DNA of 39,172 nt, taken from positions 2,732 through 41,903 of the forward strand of contig BFEA01000258.1 of the NCBI GenBank assembly GCA_003427395.1, read 5' to 3'. This document shows, piece by piece, positions 9,259 through 20,408 of this stretch (positions are counted from its first letter, which is position 1; each line of letters begins with the position of its first letter). The stretch is from Chara braunii. Taxonomy: Eukaryota; Streptophyta; Charophyceae; Charales; Characeae. The position numbers were made by a program, and so were the translations under genes. The notes under the pieces are model-generated. The model worked only from the letters and a program-made list of their open reading frames with translations. It ran no database searches and was not told the DNA's origin.

Positions 9259-10230
9259 AGTGATGTAGTCATGTGTGCGGAACTTGACCCTGGGACGTCG
9301 GGGGGTCAGTAGCTGTGTTGTGCTTCGGGCCTTCTAGAACCTTGTAGCTCGTTCGAGACTAGGAACCTGGTCGGAACCAGTTATCGATGACTCTTGAGGT
9401 TTGATGTAGCTCGATCCACCTACCTCTTTGAGGAGACTGGACCGTGTAGTGGTTTGTCCTGATGCGTACTATATATACGTAGGTGTAGAGTAAGTAAGAC
9501 CTCTTGGTCCCATAGTTGACTCCGACTGTGACAACGGCGGACGATCAATGCGGGTTGGACTGTGGTATGCGACGGTTCTTGGGTTTGAAGGAAAATTGAG
9601 TGGAACCATTGGTTACTTGTGTTTGCGTCTACGTGTCACCTCGTGACCATGAGTGCACTACTTTGTGTTTTCTGCACATTGTATCGTCACCATAACCATT
9701 TTCTCAACTCAACTCAAATCAAGACCGCTGCCCTGACTCATCCCAACCCTGGGAAAGAAAAGAGTTCCAACCAGGCCCTAAAATGCCAAACACAAACCAC
9801 AAATAAAAGTCACCACCAAACAAATGCCACCAAAGCCTACAACACCTACCACAAACCTTAATTAAAATCTTAAGAATCTGCTCCCATATAGCTAGTTCTA
9901 CTTAGTTAAATTCTAATCTAATCTACTATGTCTTTCAAGATCAAAACCACCTAAACGCGGTGGAGGAGCAGAGCTCCAGACAACAGAACATGTACACTCC
10001 CTCCGCCTACTATTCCCTCTGCCAGCCTACCGTGGCTGCATAACCGAGTGACCAGGTATCTCCTACAAAATTCTGCCAACATGGCCTGCAGATCCTCACA
10101 AGCCAAAATTCCAACACGGATATCACCAAATTAGCAGTATCCTGTCTCTAATGCTATTCTATCCTACAAAAGTCATAAGACTTCCTAAGTAGGAGAATCA
10201 AGAAAACAGCCAGGAGTCTAAGCACAGTTG
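9259..10230. other. Gene-free stretch
   Basis: No gene or RNA identified. 9700-9860 is a C/A-rich, T- and G-poor segment that gives a meaningless 80-codon frame. No structured repeats noticed. Confidence 0.5.
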
Positions 10231-10233
10231 TTC

Positions 10234-10264
<31 letters not shown>

Positions 10265-10285
10265 GGGGCCCAGTGCCCAAGGCTT
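10231..10285. repeat. T-tract/A-tract junction plus shared motif, copy 1
   Basis: About 21 T directly followed by about 12 A, then GGGGCCCAGTGCCCAAGGCT. The A-tract plus GGGGCCCAGTGCCCAA recurs at 10818-10850. Probably the terminal part of a retroposon; read on the minus strand it ends in poly(T). Confidence 0.6.
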
Positions 10286-10366
10286 CAATTACAGAATGAA
10301 TACATCGATGAACACACACACCTCTCCCCATTAAGGCTGGGAGATGCTGAAGCCACTGCTCATTGG

Positions 10367-10616
10367 CGAGACAGATTCCCTATTCTATTATATTCTATTC
10401 TATTATATCACCAACACCAGGGGCAGGCGAGAGGCATTGATTACTTCCCTCATAGGGAAGGATTGACCTCTACACCCGAATATTCGTAAGGTGTCTGAAA
10501 TCCTGACAGCTTCAAAACGAGAATTCCCTGTTCTATTATCTTCTCAAGAGAAGGCCAGAGGCATTGATTGCTTCCCCGAAGGAAAGGATTGACCTCTGCT
10601 CCCACTTCTTTATGGA
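10367..10616 (+). repeat. 127-bp-period direct duplication
   Basis: Two units, 10367-10491 and 10517-10616, share ATTCCCTATTCTATTAT, GAGGCATTGATTACTTCC and GGAAAGGATTGACCTCT-like blocks in the same order. The first unit also has extra (TATTC)n. Noncoding. Confidence 0.65.
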
Positions 10617-10817
10617 GTAGGTCCTCACAACGTGATTTCTTATGTGCGCGTCACCAACTCGGGGCTTAACCCCCTGTCCAGAGGCTCAAGCAACCCTAAG
10701 TCAACAAATATTCGACAAAGTGGGTAAGATCAGTAGCTCACGTTTTCATCACGAAAAATTCCCCTTATTTGGGGATATGGTCACAACCTTGAAAAAAACG
10801 GACATCGCCACAACCCC

Positions 10818-10955
10818 CAAAAAAAAAAAAAAGGGGCCCAGTGCCCAAAGCTAATATTTTCAACAAGAAGCTTGAGGCCGGGGTCCTCACAGGCTCACAG
10901 TCTACCCGGAGTGACTGAACCGGTCATGCTGAGAACCGGGCTCAACGTCCCTAGT

Positions 10956-10987
<32 letters not shown>

Positions 10988-10993
10988 AATGAC

Positions 10994-11026
<33 letters not shown>
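10818..11026. repeat. Dispersed retroposon-like repeat with A-tract and (ATG)n tail
   Basis: An A-tract (10818-10830) plus GGGGCCCAGTGCCCAA, then AGGCCGGGGTCCTCACAG, CTCACAGTCTACCCGGAGTG (10894-10913), the family core GAGAACCGGGCTCAACGTCC (10931-10950), and an (ATG)n array at 10956-11026. Related blocks occur at 20159-20195 and 32675-32709. Confidence 0.6.
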
Positions 11027-11027
<1 letters not shown>

Positions 11028-11548
11028 CGTAAGAAAACACATAGAAGACTATGCACAAACCCTAATACAAGCCGGACCGATGATCTATTTTACGGCAAAG
11101 GTTTTTACAGGCCGCAGTGCTGCTCAACACATTTCGTATTGTCAACACGTCAGTCGCAGAAATTGACCGATGAGTAAGAGCGCCAATCCTCAAGCGAGCA
11201 GGGTGCATCCCACGGGGGAGTAGAAGAATAGGAGGTGGGGGCTAACAAACTACACTTGCCACATCCCCTGAGGTTAGACAGAGGGAAAGTCAAAACACCG
11301 CCCACACCCTTCGTGCGCGTTTCCCTCCCACCCAATCCCCTACAACAGCAAAAACAAAGTCAGGCTGCACATTCATTACACTATCCTTTCTCCCCCATTT
11401 ATTCTGACAATGGCAGTTTTTAGCTAATCTCGTCGCTGGAGGGAAAGAGGAGGAAACAAAAAATAGGACGGTAAAAAAACTGCCTCCAGCATCGCCCCCG
11501 TCAGTCAACCAGGTGGTAACAAGGTGAGGGAGCCGCTTAGTAGTTCTT
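11027..11548. other. Gene-free stretch
   Basis: No recognisable gene. It may include the 3' flank of the minus-strand decayed frame that follows. Short frames at 11150-11423 have no features. Confidence 0.4.
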
Positions 11549-12396
11549 TTCAGGGAAGGGGGGCATGTCCGTAGCTGTGCACATACCTTCCTCCCCCCAA
11601 TTTTCAGATTCTTCCCCACTATTTTCATCACTATCATCGGAGGCTCCATCCCGCCCCTGTACCTCCAGCAAGGATATTTTTTCTTAATATAGACATCCTC
11701 ACCAATACATGGCATGTCAACTTTCTCCACAAGGGGAGGACGGTCAGCATCCTCACACACACGTTCACTGTCACCACCGACCACAGCCTCCCCCTGAATA
11801 AGAGAATCCTCGTCTGTTGTTGTTGTGAGTATCCGTGTTGTTGGTATCGTTATTGAAGCAATCATCGTAGTTGTTGTGCTTGTGGTCAACGAGGAATGGC
11901 AAAGAAGCGGATCTGACATGATCGAATGAGGAACCACGAGCATCAGACCCAGAGGAAAGAGTTGTTTCTCAGGGGAGAGCGGATGAAGCTGTCGGTCTCC
12001 TAGGTCTCCCATAGCTGCCCCTTCATACGGCTGATCCACCGAAACTACTTGATGAAACAACCTTTCTCCTGGCTGCGTAGCTATCTTATTACACAAATCC
12101 CGTCCTTCCTCAAAGAGAGCATAACATTGGCAGGTGAGAGCATCCGCTCACTCCCAATCTACCAAGTCAGCTAAGTGGGGAGCAGGCCCCTCCTCGATCT
12201 CCCAAACGATGTTGAGCAAGCGCTGCATCAGAGCTTCCAACCCAGCAGTCAGCGAAGTCACCCCCGTTTCGACTTCAGTCCATTCGACGACAGCCGAAGA
12301 CAGCAAAACAACCAATTCCTGTAGCCGGCCCCGGCAAGATGATAAGGTTGAAAGCCAGGCATCTGCATCGCATGGCAAATCCGCAATCAACGCCAT
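11549..12396 (-). pseudogene. Unidentified decayed coding frame
   Basis: Minus-strand frame from an ATG at 12396. The first 82 codons read like a helical protein (for example LSTLSSCRGRLQELVVLLSS and LEALMQRLLNIVWEIEEG), interrupted by TGA at 12148-12150. The frame then continues open past 12096 through FEEGRDLCNKIATQPGERLF and a Thr-rich stretch. Near 11690 a frameshift is likely, because another frame gives an acidic tail (SDDSDENSGEESENWGEEG) ending at a stop near 11549. It lies downstream of the LINE on the same strand. No family recognised; it may be a host gene fragment or part of another retroelement. Confidence 0.4.
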
Positions 12397-12429
12397 AGTG
12401 AAGACCTCGGTACACGCCTACGGCACTAA

Positions 12430-12688
12430 GTAACAACTGTCTCGCCAAGTCAAACGCCCAGTGCAGCGGAACCCGTCAACAATTCAACAATAAAAGCACC
12501 ACGCGCCTACGTACTGTCTCCTTCTGTGCCAGGTGGGCAACCCACCATAGCCGCCTCCACGATGGCAAGGTGGGCACAAGGATGACCAGGGGCACAGTCA
12601 ACAACAATCGACAGCCACCCCTGCCCCCGGCTGCGGAGTGCGGCCGAGCCTCGCCGACCGGTCCGCAGCGCAAGTTAGCGCTTCTGCA
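12430..12688 (-). other. Presumed LINE 3' untranslated region
   Basis: GC-rich noncoding sequence after the ORF2 stop. No A-tail is visible, so the boundary with the downstream decayed frame is uncertain. Confidence 0.35.
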
Positions 12689-15600
12689 CTAGTTAACATT
12701 TGCTAAGCATAGTTGGTTATTTTCTCCTACCCTGCACAGTTTACCATTCAATGCCCAAGTCTGATTGAACCAGCGTAGCCCTGTCTGGGAGTTTGATCTC
12801 GATGTTACTTTCCGTCTCCAGTCTGTTTGGATAGCACGTCTGAGGTGGGTTTTAAAGGTCTGGCGGATTTGTATGTTGGTCCAGTCCTTGTTGTTGAAGG
12901 TTCTATCATTTCTGCATTGCCAGATGACAGCGAAGCATACTGCTCTAGCGGATTGAGCTACAAAACCCCATCCTTTGGAGATGGGGACATCTGCCGGGAG
13001 TCCACCCAAGAGAGACAATTCTTTCGTCCATGGAAAGGCGTTGCTGGAAATGTAGTCCCACCGGCTTATCCACCATTTCCATATCCGGGCTGAAGCAGGA
13101 CAGTCCCACCACAGGTGTACTGTGGATTCAAATGACCATTGGCAGCGTAAGCACGTAAGGTTTATCCCCATTCCTCTTTCAGCGAGCCAGACCGCTGATG
13201 GGGTTGAAACTAGTGAGACCAATCATAGCAGTGAAGCATGCCTTTGATTCGCGATTAGTTTCAGCTGTTTCCAGCACGGAGACAAGGCTCTGTCAATCTC
13301 ATCCAACTCCAGTTGTAGGAGTTGTGCCCATCTTTCGCGGGCCACCACCTGTGGCAGTTTCAACGGTCGGTTCACAGCGTACCCAATCCTGACTGAGTAG
13401 TCCGCAAGAGTGGCATTAGTTCCCCTGTCTCCTTTTACTGTCCATTCCCATAGGGCCGGGTCCAGTTTCAACTGGAGAATGGGGGAGCCCCTAGCTATGG
13501 TTTGACAAAAAATTGACTCATCTGAGCCGGCTGTTTCGAAGACGCGTACCTGTTGCATAGATGAACCCAATGGGGGGCCAGGGTTTTCTTCATCTAATAT
13601 TAGAACCCTTCCCTGTTGGATTTCCCAACACTTAAATTATAGGCAACCTGCATTATTGATGTTAACCAGCTTCCAGACTTGTTCGGGGTCTGACTGGACA
13701 GTAGTGAACCATGTACCCGGGGGATCCACCCCTTCTGGAGATATTAGTTGTTTCCACTTCTCAGGGATAGCTTCAATAATGGCTCGTTTCCTACCTTCCT
13801 GATACCACGTTTGGCCCAGTTAAGAGCGTAGCTCCTCCCGAGATCTCCAACAACCCAAGATCGGGTTCCACAGGTCTTGAATTCTAAGGACCCCCCTTTC
13901 TATCCATGTACGACCGAAACTTGCTGGGGACGAGTCCGCTTTGAACCATTCCCCAGCAGAGTCTCTTATTATTGGGTTTTCAAACAGAGGTTGCAGCAAC
14001 ACTTTTGCCTTCATATGAGGTTCATTCCACACAGTGGGTCTGATTTTCTTCCAAGCCTATATTACCGTTGACCAAAATGGTGACTTGATGTGTCTGTGCT
14101 GATAAGAGTATAGCAGCAGACACGTCCATACATCTTCTGGTCTTGACAGATGCCATTCATTGGCCAATATTTTTTTTGCCAGAAAAACCCAATGAGGAGG
14201 GGGGTTGAGGAGGGTAGCCCGAATAATCCAAAGTACTAACATTGCACAGGTTTGTCTCTGCGGGTCCAACATTCCCAACCCACCTTCACTACGGGGAAAG
14301 CACAGCATTTCCTAGGCTACCTTCGATATAAATGCCTCCCCTTCATCTGAGAAGGGTTTCCAAATAAACCTGGCAGCTCTGCGTCTGGAAAGAATGTACA
14401 ATTGAGGTCCCAGTCCGCGTACTCTCCCTACATACCACAATAGTGCAAACAAGGCACCGTTGATTACCATCGCCCTACCATAGATTGATAGATGGGGGGC
14501 TTTACCCCACGATACCACCCTTTGCGTGATCTTTTGCAGTAGGATTCCGTCCTGGGCTTCCGCACAGTTCGACAAGGCTATCTGGACTCCCAAAAAACGC
14601 TCTGATTCTTCAGCCCCAATGCGCTTCATACCCCACTGCACCACTAACGAGAATTGCGTTGGGAGGAAGAATACTGACTTATGCCAGTTTATGGCCGCTT
14701 CAGACAGAGAGGCATACTCGTCTAGAACACATTTCAGGGCTGCAAGCGACTGGGTGGTGTTTTCCACTACAACAAATAAATCGTCCGCCAAGGCTTTAAC
14801 CTTATATGGAGTTGGACCTGCTTGTAGTCCTACTATCTGTGTATGTGTCGGAATGTTGTTAAGGACCCCTTCCATTTGAGCAGCAAACAGTAAGGGGGCC
14901 AACGGACAACCCTGACGTAGAGACCTGGTAAGGTGGAAGTCCTGAGACAAACGACCATTTATCATGACTGCGGCGGTGGAAAGAGTGTACAAGGCCGATA
15001 CCCAGGTGCATAATTTTTTTCCAAAGCCCATCCAATCCAAGGTTGAGAGCACATATGACCAATTAACACGGTCATATGCCTTCTCAAGATCCAAGAGAAG
15101 GACTGCCATGTCGAGTTGTTCATTCTGAATTACTTCCAAGGTTTCAATTGCCGTAACTATATTGTCGAAGATTGAGCGTCCTTTGGTGAAGGCAGCTTGG
15201 TCAGACAATACTAAATTTGGAAGGTAACGACCCAATCGTCTTGCCAGAAGTTTGGCCAAGATTTTATATGACACATTTAGGACAGATATGGGGCGCCAGT
15301 TCCGGATTTCTGTTCTATCTCCCTTCTTAAAGAGGACAGAGATAATTCCTCGACACATATTCAACGCTAATCTCCCTCCTGTCAGAACCTCATTGTAGAT
15401 TTCAACCAACTTATCTCCTACCACGTCCCATATAGACAGGTACAGTTCAGTTGGCAGACCATCATCACCTGGAGCTTTACCTGTTGCCATTGCCTTGAGT
15501 GCCTTGTGAGCTTCAATCGTTGAAACGGGTCTGTCCAGGTCTAACCTACCAGCCTGAGAGAGTCTGGCCTCAGTGTTTATCCAGTGTTGTGAGTCTTTGT

Positions 15601-16904
15601 GGAGATCAGAACGAGTGCTGGCTGCCCTGTGTTCTGGAAGTCAAGATATCTTTGTAGTATAAAGCAGCATAGTTACAGAGTTCAGTTAGTTCCTTTGCTA
15701 CCGGAGCAACCTCATCAAAGGGATGATTTAATTCCTTCATAGGTACCATGACTCGTTTTGGGAGTAGCCTATAAAAGGCTTCCTTTGTCATGCGGTCATA
15801 TACCGCAATGCCTTTGATTCGCAGTCGATCAACCCAGATTTCAGACTGTTTGCACTCGAGCTCATCCCATTCAGCCAGCAGCCTATTTCTTTCCTTACCC
15901 CACACTTTCTTTGAGACTGGATGTTCCAACATCCTCGACTCTGCATATGTTAACCGTTTCTGAATTTCTGTCACTCGTTTGTTCCGTTTATAGGCCAGCA
16001 ACCGAGAGATAACGCTCAGGAGGTTGAAGAATATCCGTGAGCCTGAGTTCCACCATTCCGCCGGAGATTGGTAATCCCCTCGTACTTTCTCCTAGTCTTT
16101 CCAGAATTGTTTCATCCATGCTATGAGACCTGGTTCCTTGAGATTTTCGGTATTGAACCGAAATAGGCCTTTTCCACGCAGGACTTCAGATGTATGCAAG
16201 GAGAGAATCACAGGTTTGTGATCAGATAGATAGTGAGTTGATTCGTGTACCTTGTCTATAGCTTGCCATAGCGAGGAGGAGATCAGAAAATAGTCTAGTC
16301 TACGTTTGGTGATTCCCGTATTCTCCTGATAGTGAGAGAACCATGTGTAGCCCAAAGATTCATGATGTGAAAGACGAAAGGGGTCAATTACCTCTAGTTC
16401 ATCCATAACCGTAGTGAGAGCCAGTTTATCTCTAATCCTCCTACCCGAAAGGTCATCCATCGAGGTGTTCCAATCACCAGCCAGAACTAAGTTATCTGCT
16501 TCTGGTATAATTAATAACAGTTCCTGAAAGAAATTAGCGCGAAGATTCTCCTCTGTTGAGGCGTAGATTGATGCAATTACCCAGTAGGAGCCGTTTATAA
16601 AGCATTTTACCCAAGACCACCGCCCCCAAATGTTAGAGTAAAAGTCGACAATCTCTAGTTCTGCTTTCCTGTGGATCAGGATTGCAGTGCCCCCTTTGGA
16701 TCCAATCGCAGGAGCCCACAGTTGAGGGCCGTCCCACCAGTTCAATAGTCCTGTAATCTTTTCCTCTGATAATTTAGTTTCTTGCAAGCACGTTACTTAA
16801 ATATTTTTATCAAAAATCCACGATTTCAGGCTGTCTCTTTTGTGGCGTCCTGCTCCATCTCCCAACCCTCTAACATTACACGACCCAATTCTAATTTTGT
16901 TCAT
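12689..16904 (-). pseudogene. LINE ORF2: APE endonuclease, reverse transcriptase, zf-RVT
   Basis: About 1,400 codons. APE-type endonuclease (16904 to about 16110) has LQETKL, GDWN, RRLDYFLIS and SDHKPVIL, so catalytic residues appear retained. RT (about 15490-14300) shows ATGKAPGDDGLP, NWRPISVLN, LDLEKAYDRVNW, RQGCPLAPLLF and the catalytic ALADD (Asp pair near 14780-14785). The C-terminal zinc motif CLRC-x8-H-x4-C lies at 13153-13100. Stops: TAA 16797-16799, TAG 16092-16094, TAG 14312-14314, TAG 14057-14059, TAA 13820-13822, TAA 13637-13639, TGA 13223-13225. A frameshift lies near 15640. The enzyme nicks target DNA and primes reverse transcription on it. Confidence 0.88.
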
Positions 16905-19096
16905 TGGCATCCTGACTCCGACCAACCGATTGGATATGGGGATAGCCCTGAGAAGCGGATAACCAGGTAGAGGTTAACATTGACCTGACATATGGAGAGA
17001 GTAATCTCTTGTCCTTCAACAATTTGCCATCCACTTCCGCTAATCGTTCGGCAGACTGCAGAGGGGGCATTTTCAACCTGCGAAGTTCCATTTTCCGAAA
17101 CTCGCCAAACCAAGTCAAGGGGAGGAGGCGAATGCCTTCTTCTTCCAATTTTTCCAATTGGCCAACCACGAATCTTGCATTCATGATTGGTACGAAGAAT
17201 TTTATTCGTTTACCGGCCCCTTCCGGGCTCTCCACAATCAGTCTGGGCATCGCCATATCGGGAATAATACGAAAGTGGAACCGATCGTTAATGGTCGTTC
17301 TGACCAACGTGACTAGCGCAGAGGGCATTGGTTGTTCGGGACCTGGGATACTTACCATCTGTAGCGAGCCGTCTGAGGTTGGCCAAGCCATAACCCAAAA
17401 TGAGTTTCGGGCATGGGTACGAAAGAGCGACAATACTCTATTCTCGACCAGTTGGAGTTGGCCTCTGCCCAGGGAGGTCGGAGCTCTCCTTTTACCTGAG
17501 TGGCTTCCTGGTGTGCCCACCACTTTTACCCTTCCGGTAGAGTCCTCTGATCTTGGAATTGACGAGTCTGATGCTTCTCCCCCTTCGTGTAGACCACTTG
17601 CGATGAAGCTTCCTTCCATGTCGAGTCGTCGCTGCTTCCCTGGAGTACCCGACCATGGTCTGAGTGATCCGGTACTGTCTCTGTGTCGTGATGTAGGTTC
17701 TCGTTCGACGTTGGTTCCAGTGGCGATGTTGGCAGGGGTGCTACCACCTGTAGCCCTGTCTGCCGGCCCTGCTACACTTCCCGTCTCTCCTCCCTCTCCC
17801 CCACTCCCTCCCATCCTGGGATGGTAGGACGGGACAATCGTTTGAAATCCGCCTATTCTTGCCGCTCCGCCCATTACTACTTGTTGCTGAGATTGAGTCG
17901 TACCCACACCCCCATTTAAGGGGGGTATATAACTCCCCTGTTGAAAGGATGGATGTGACATCCAGGGCACGAAAGCATTTCCAGCCCAACTTGGCATGCC
18001 GTACTGAGGGTGAGGAGGGGGTTGCATCCATGGTTGACTTCCCCTCTGTCCGTTGGATTGCCCACCTGAGCCGGCTGGATGGATCGGGGAAAACGTTGGA
18101 TTAAGATGAGAGCTAACGAACGGCTGACCTCCTTTGTTTGGATCAATGTGTAATGCTGCAAGCGAGGGGGAAAGCCCCAAGGGGCCCATAGGACCTTGGT
18201 ACCCTTGGTTTGAAGACATATGTTGACCGCCACTGCCAAGTTGGCTGTTTTGTTGTTGCTGTCTCGCCCCTCTCCTACATTCGTTGTCCGTGTGGAAAAA
18301 CGCTCGACATCGTCTGCATCTCGGAGTTTTCGAGGACGCGAATTTGACTTCCAATTCATCACCTTATGGAGTAATTACACAAATCTTGTCCTTCAATGTC
18401 GAATTTGATGTTGATGAGTGAGGGTTTGAGGCGATCTGGTTCCGTTGGATGCGTTCGAATTATGGGGCCAATTGCCTTTGCCACTTAAGCCTCCAGATAA
18501 AAGAATGAATCAAGAGGCACTTGGACAACTATAACCCAGAACATGAGCTCGTCCTCCTCCCGTCGTTGATCCGGGAGTTGTGCTTTCAACAGCCATGGCT
18601 TGAACTCCAGCTTGTAGGTGTCCTGACCTATAGTGATGTCGTCATGTCCTTTGGAAACCATCCAAGCCGCAATCGACCTAGACTTTGCCACATAGGAGAC
18701 CACATTTGGACTCTCCACTTTCACCCTCCCACGACGAAAATTCTCCGCGTCGAAGCTACTGTCATGGATTTTGTCGTCTTCAAATGCGCGTACGATATCG
18801 TCCTTGACTTTCTTGGGAAGGAATCTCGCCCGTTCACGAAAAATTACCGTCACGGTGTGTTCCTTCAACCAAGCTATCTTCACTCTATCTATATGCTCGT
18901 TGACTTTGAACCTCGCCTCTCTTCCTTCGACTGTCATCTCTCCTGGGTCTATGTTAGGAGGCATAATCCCTTCCTCATAGCATAACCTCATCAACTCTCT
19001 AAGTCTCTCATCCTCGTCTCTATCTCCACCCGGGTCAGGAGGGGGGGGTCGAGCACCTCGTTGATGTGCACCGCCATCCATCCCGACTGTCGCCAT
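16891..19096 (-). pseudogene. LINE ORF1: DUF4283-like domain, CCHC knuckle, disordered linker, C-terminal domain
   Basis: I start at ATG 19096 (MATVGMDGG); the open frame upstream of it is leader. Residues 60-203 resemble the plant DUF4283 ORF1 domain (KPWLLKAQLPDQR and MFWVIVVQVPLDSFF), cut by TAA at 18485-18487 and continuing to about 18365 (FDIEGQDLCNY). A frameshift near 18360 leads to a CCHC knuckle CRRCRAFFHTDNEC (C-x2-C-x4-H-x4-C). A 230-residue Gly/Pro/Gln-rich linker follows, then a compact region of about 150 residues (NSFWVMAWP to LPLTWFGEFRKMEL) I cannot name. ORF1 proteins bind the element's RNA. Confidence 0.8.
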
Positions 19097-19490
19097 GGAT
19101 CCTACTCCACTCAAGGCGTATAAAAAACAAAGGTTAGTGGAACAATTAGAAAACCGTAGAAAATAGTTAACAATCTTAACAACAGTGTTAAACAAGAACA
19201 AGGTATGAGCTATATCGCTCAACTGATTGGACCTTAACCGACTAGTCACTATGACACCATCGCTGAAACTCACCAATACAGGTAAGTATCGCCGACCCTC
19301 CGAGCATGGCGGACAGGGACAGGGTCGTAGCAGCCGTGGCGGCGTCACGATGGCGGCGCATGCACGGTTGACTCAGAAGCCCACGTTACCGGGGGCTTAG
19401 CACTTGGTCCGAAACGCCGTAGCGTCGGCGGAAGCGCTCCGACCGGTCCACACCCTTTCGGTCCGGAAGCACAGGACGGCCTTTCGGGCC
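19097..19490 (-). other. Presumed LINE 5' untranslated region
   Basis: Open for 84 codons in frame with ORF1 but with no domain; AT-rich near 19130-19200, GC-rich beyond. Its upstream edge abuts a T-tract (19491-19497) that is the tail of the minus-strand SINE. Confidence 0.4.
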
Positions 19491-19880
19491 TTTTTTTATT
19501 GCCATTATAGTATTATGAGGGGGAACCCCGTAGCAGGCACATCCGTGCTCAAGCCTCCAAGGAGGGAACATGCGGGAGCTGCACCCACCAGCAGGTGCGA
19601 TACCTGCTACAGCAGGTGGGCGAAACCGGCCGGGGGTCAGCCTGGCCTGTAGCATCAGGACCGAGCTTCTTCGATGGGCCAGTCACTGTGGCTCCCCTCC
19701 TGTCCCCTCCCCCTATGAACACCAGCAGTCTCTGCTCAATACCACTCAGGGGGGGCAACGACATATCTCTAAGTGGAGGGCGCCAAGCTTGCCAGGGAGG
19801 TACATGAGGCCGATGGGGATTGAACCCAAGACCTCCTGAATGCCACTTGCGTGCCTTACCAACTGAGTTAAGCCGCTGGA
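19491..19880 (-). repeat. tRNA-derived SINE
   Basis: Minus-strand head 19879-19811 has a clear A-box (TTAACTCAGTTGG) and B-box (GGTTCAATCCC) with tRNA-like spacing, D-arm and T-arm. The body extends about 310 bp to an AATAAAAAAA tail (T-tract at 19491-19497 on +). Head plus body plus A-rich tail fits a Pol III-transcribed SINE. It abuts the LINE leader, so the two insertions may be linked. Target duplications were not found. Confidence 0.6.
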
Positions 19881-20055
19881 TTTTTCCCTTCTTTTAAAAA
19901 AGGAGTTGCATTCTCCTCTTTTTTTCCTTTTTTTTCTTGGGAAGTTGTTCAGATACGTGGTTAAATAACACCACCCATTAACCACAAGTGGTTGTTCAGT
20001 ATATTGCCGCATGTTCTCTCGTGAACAACCGGTTCTAGCTGCTACGGGGTTCCCC
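19520..20055. repeat. 17-bp inverted repeats about 500 bp apart
   Basis: GGGGAACCCCGTAGCAG at 19520-19536 has its reverse complement (CTGCTACGGGGTTCCCC) at 20038-20054. They flank most of the SINE. They could be terminal repeats of a small foldback element or chance enhanced by the GGGGAACCCC palindrome. Confidence 0.35.
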
Positions 20056-20119
20056 GTATGCCTACAATTAGGAGTAGTGGTAGGTAGTTAGTGTGAGGTG
20101 AAATTGAGTGAACAACATA

Positions 20120-20246
20120 GCTTTTTATAAAAAAAAAATAAAAAAAAATAATGGGAACCAGGCCGGGGACCTCACAATTCGACCTGGAGTTATCCTGGAA
20201 GCTTTAGCCATTGATGTCAGAAAAGAAAAGAAAAGAAAAGAAAAAA
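20120..20246. repeat. A-rich tracts, retroposon-like fragment and (AAAAG)n
   Basis: A-rich run at about 20129-20153, then GGGAACCAGGCCGGGGACCT, related to the dispersed repeat at 10872-10891 and 32675-32709. An (AAAAG)n run occupies 20219-20246. Confidence 0.6.
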
Positions 20247-20351
20247 ACAGTTGTGCTTCAGGCCTTCAGCCGATAGGGTGTCGCCACGATCCAGATTCTC
20301 GGCTGTAACGTCTATCTACCCGTGTGCCCTCTCCTCTTCGTGAAACGCGGA

Positions 20352-20397
20352 TTCCTTGTGCCCAAGGGACCTCGCGAGGTCCCTTGGGCACAAGGAA
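20352..20397. repeat. Perfect 46-bp palindrome
   Basis: Every base of 20352-20374 pairs with 20375-20397, with no spacer. The outer ends are TTCCTTGTGCCC/GGGCACAAGGAA and the centre is CCTCGCGAGG. A duplex this long can extrude as a cruciform. Two further stems follow within 115 bp. Confidence 0.95.
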
Positions 20398-20408
20398 GAA
20401 ATGGCTGG

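Larger units (their letters stand above)
12430..19490 (-). mobile_element. Near full-length LINE (L1-like clade with DUF4283/CCHC ORF1)
   Basis: About 7 kb on the minus strand: 5' leader (19490-19097), ORF1 (19096-16891), ORF2 (16904-12689), and a presumed 3' leader of about 250 bp. ORF1 and ORF2 overlap by 14 nt, with the ORF2 ATG inside the ORF1 end, an arrangement compatible with reinitiation. ORF1 has one nonsense codon and one frameshift; ORF2 has seven nonsense codons and one frameshift. No poly(A) tail or target-site duplication could be fixed, so both ends are approximate. Confidence 0.85.

Noticed and set aside
12655-12670. CCGACCGGTCC shared by the LINE 3' flank and 5' leader (also near 19437-19448) as possible target duplication
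   Set aside because: Flanking bases do not match and the copies are not at defined element ends.
16992-18104. Plus-strand frames opposite LINE ORF1 (e.g. 17009-17827)
   Set aside because: Antisense shadows of the real minus-strand ORF1; no domain of their own.
19470-19500. GGCC...GGCC stem followed by T7, looking like a bacterial terminator
   Set aside because: Eukaryotic repeat context. The T-tract is explained by the A-tail of the minus-strand SINE.
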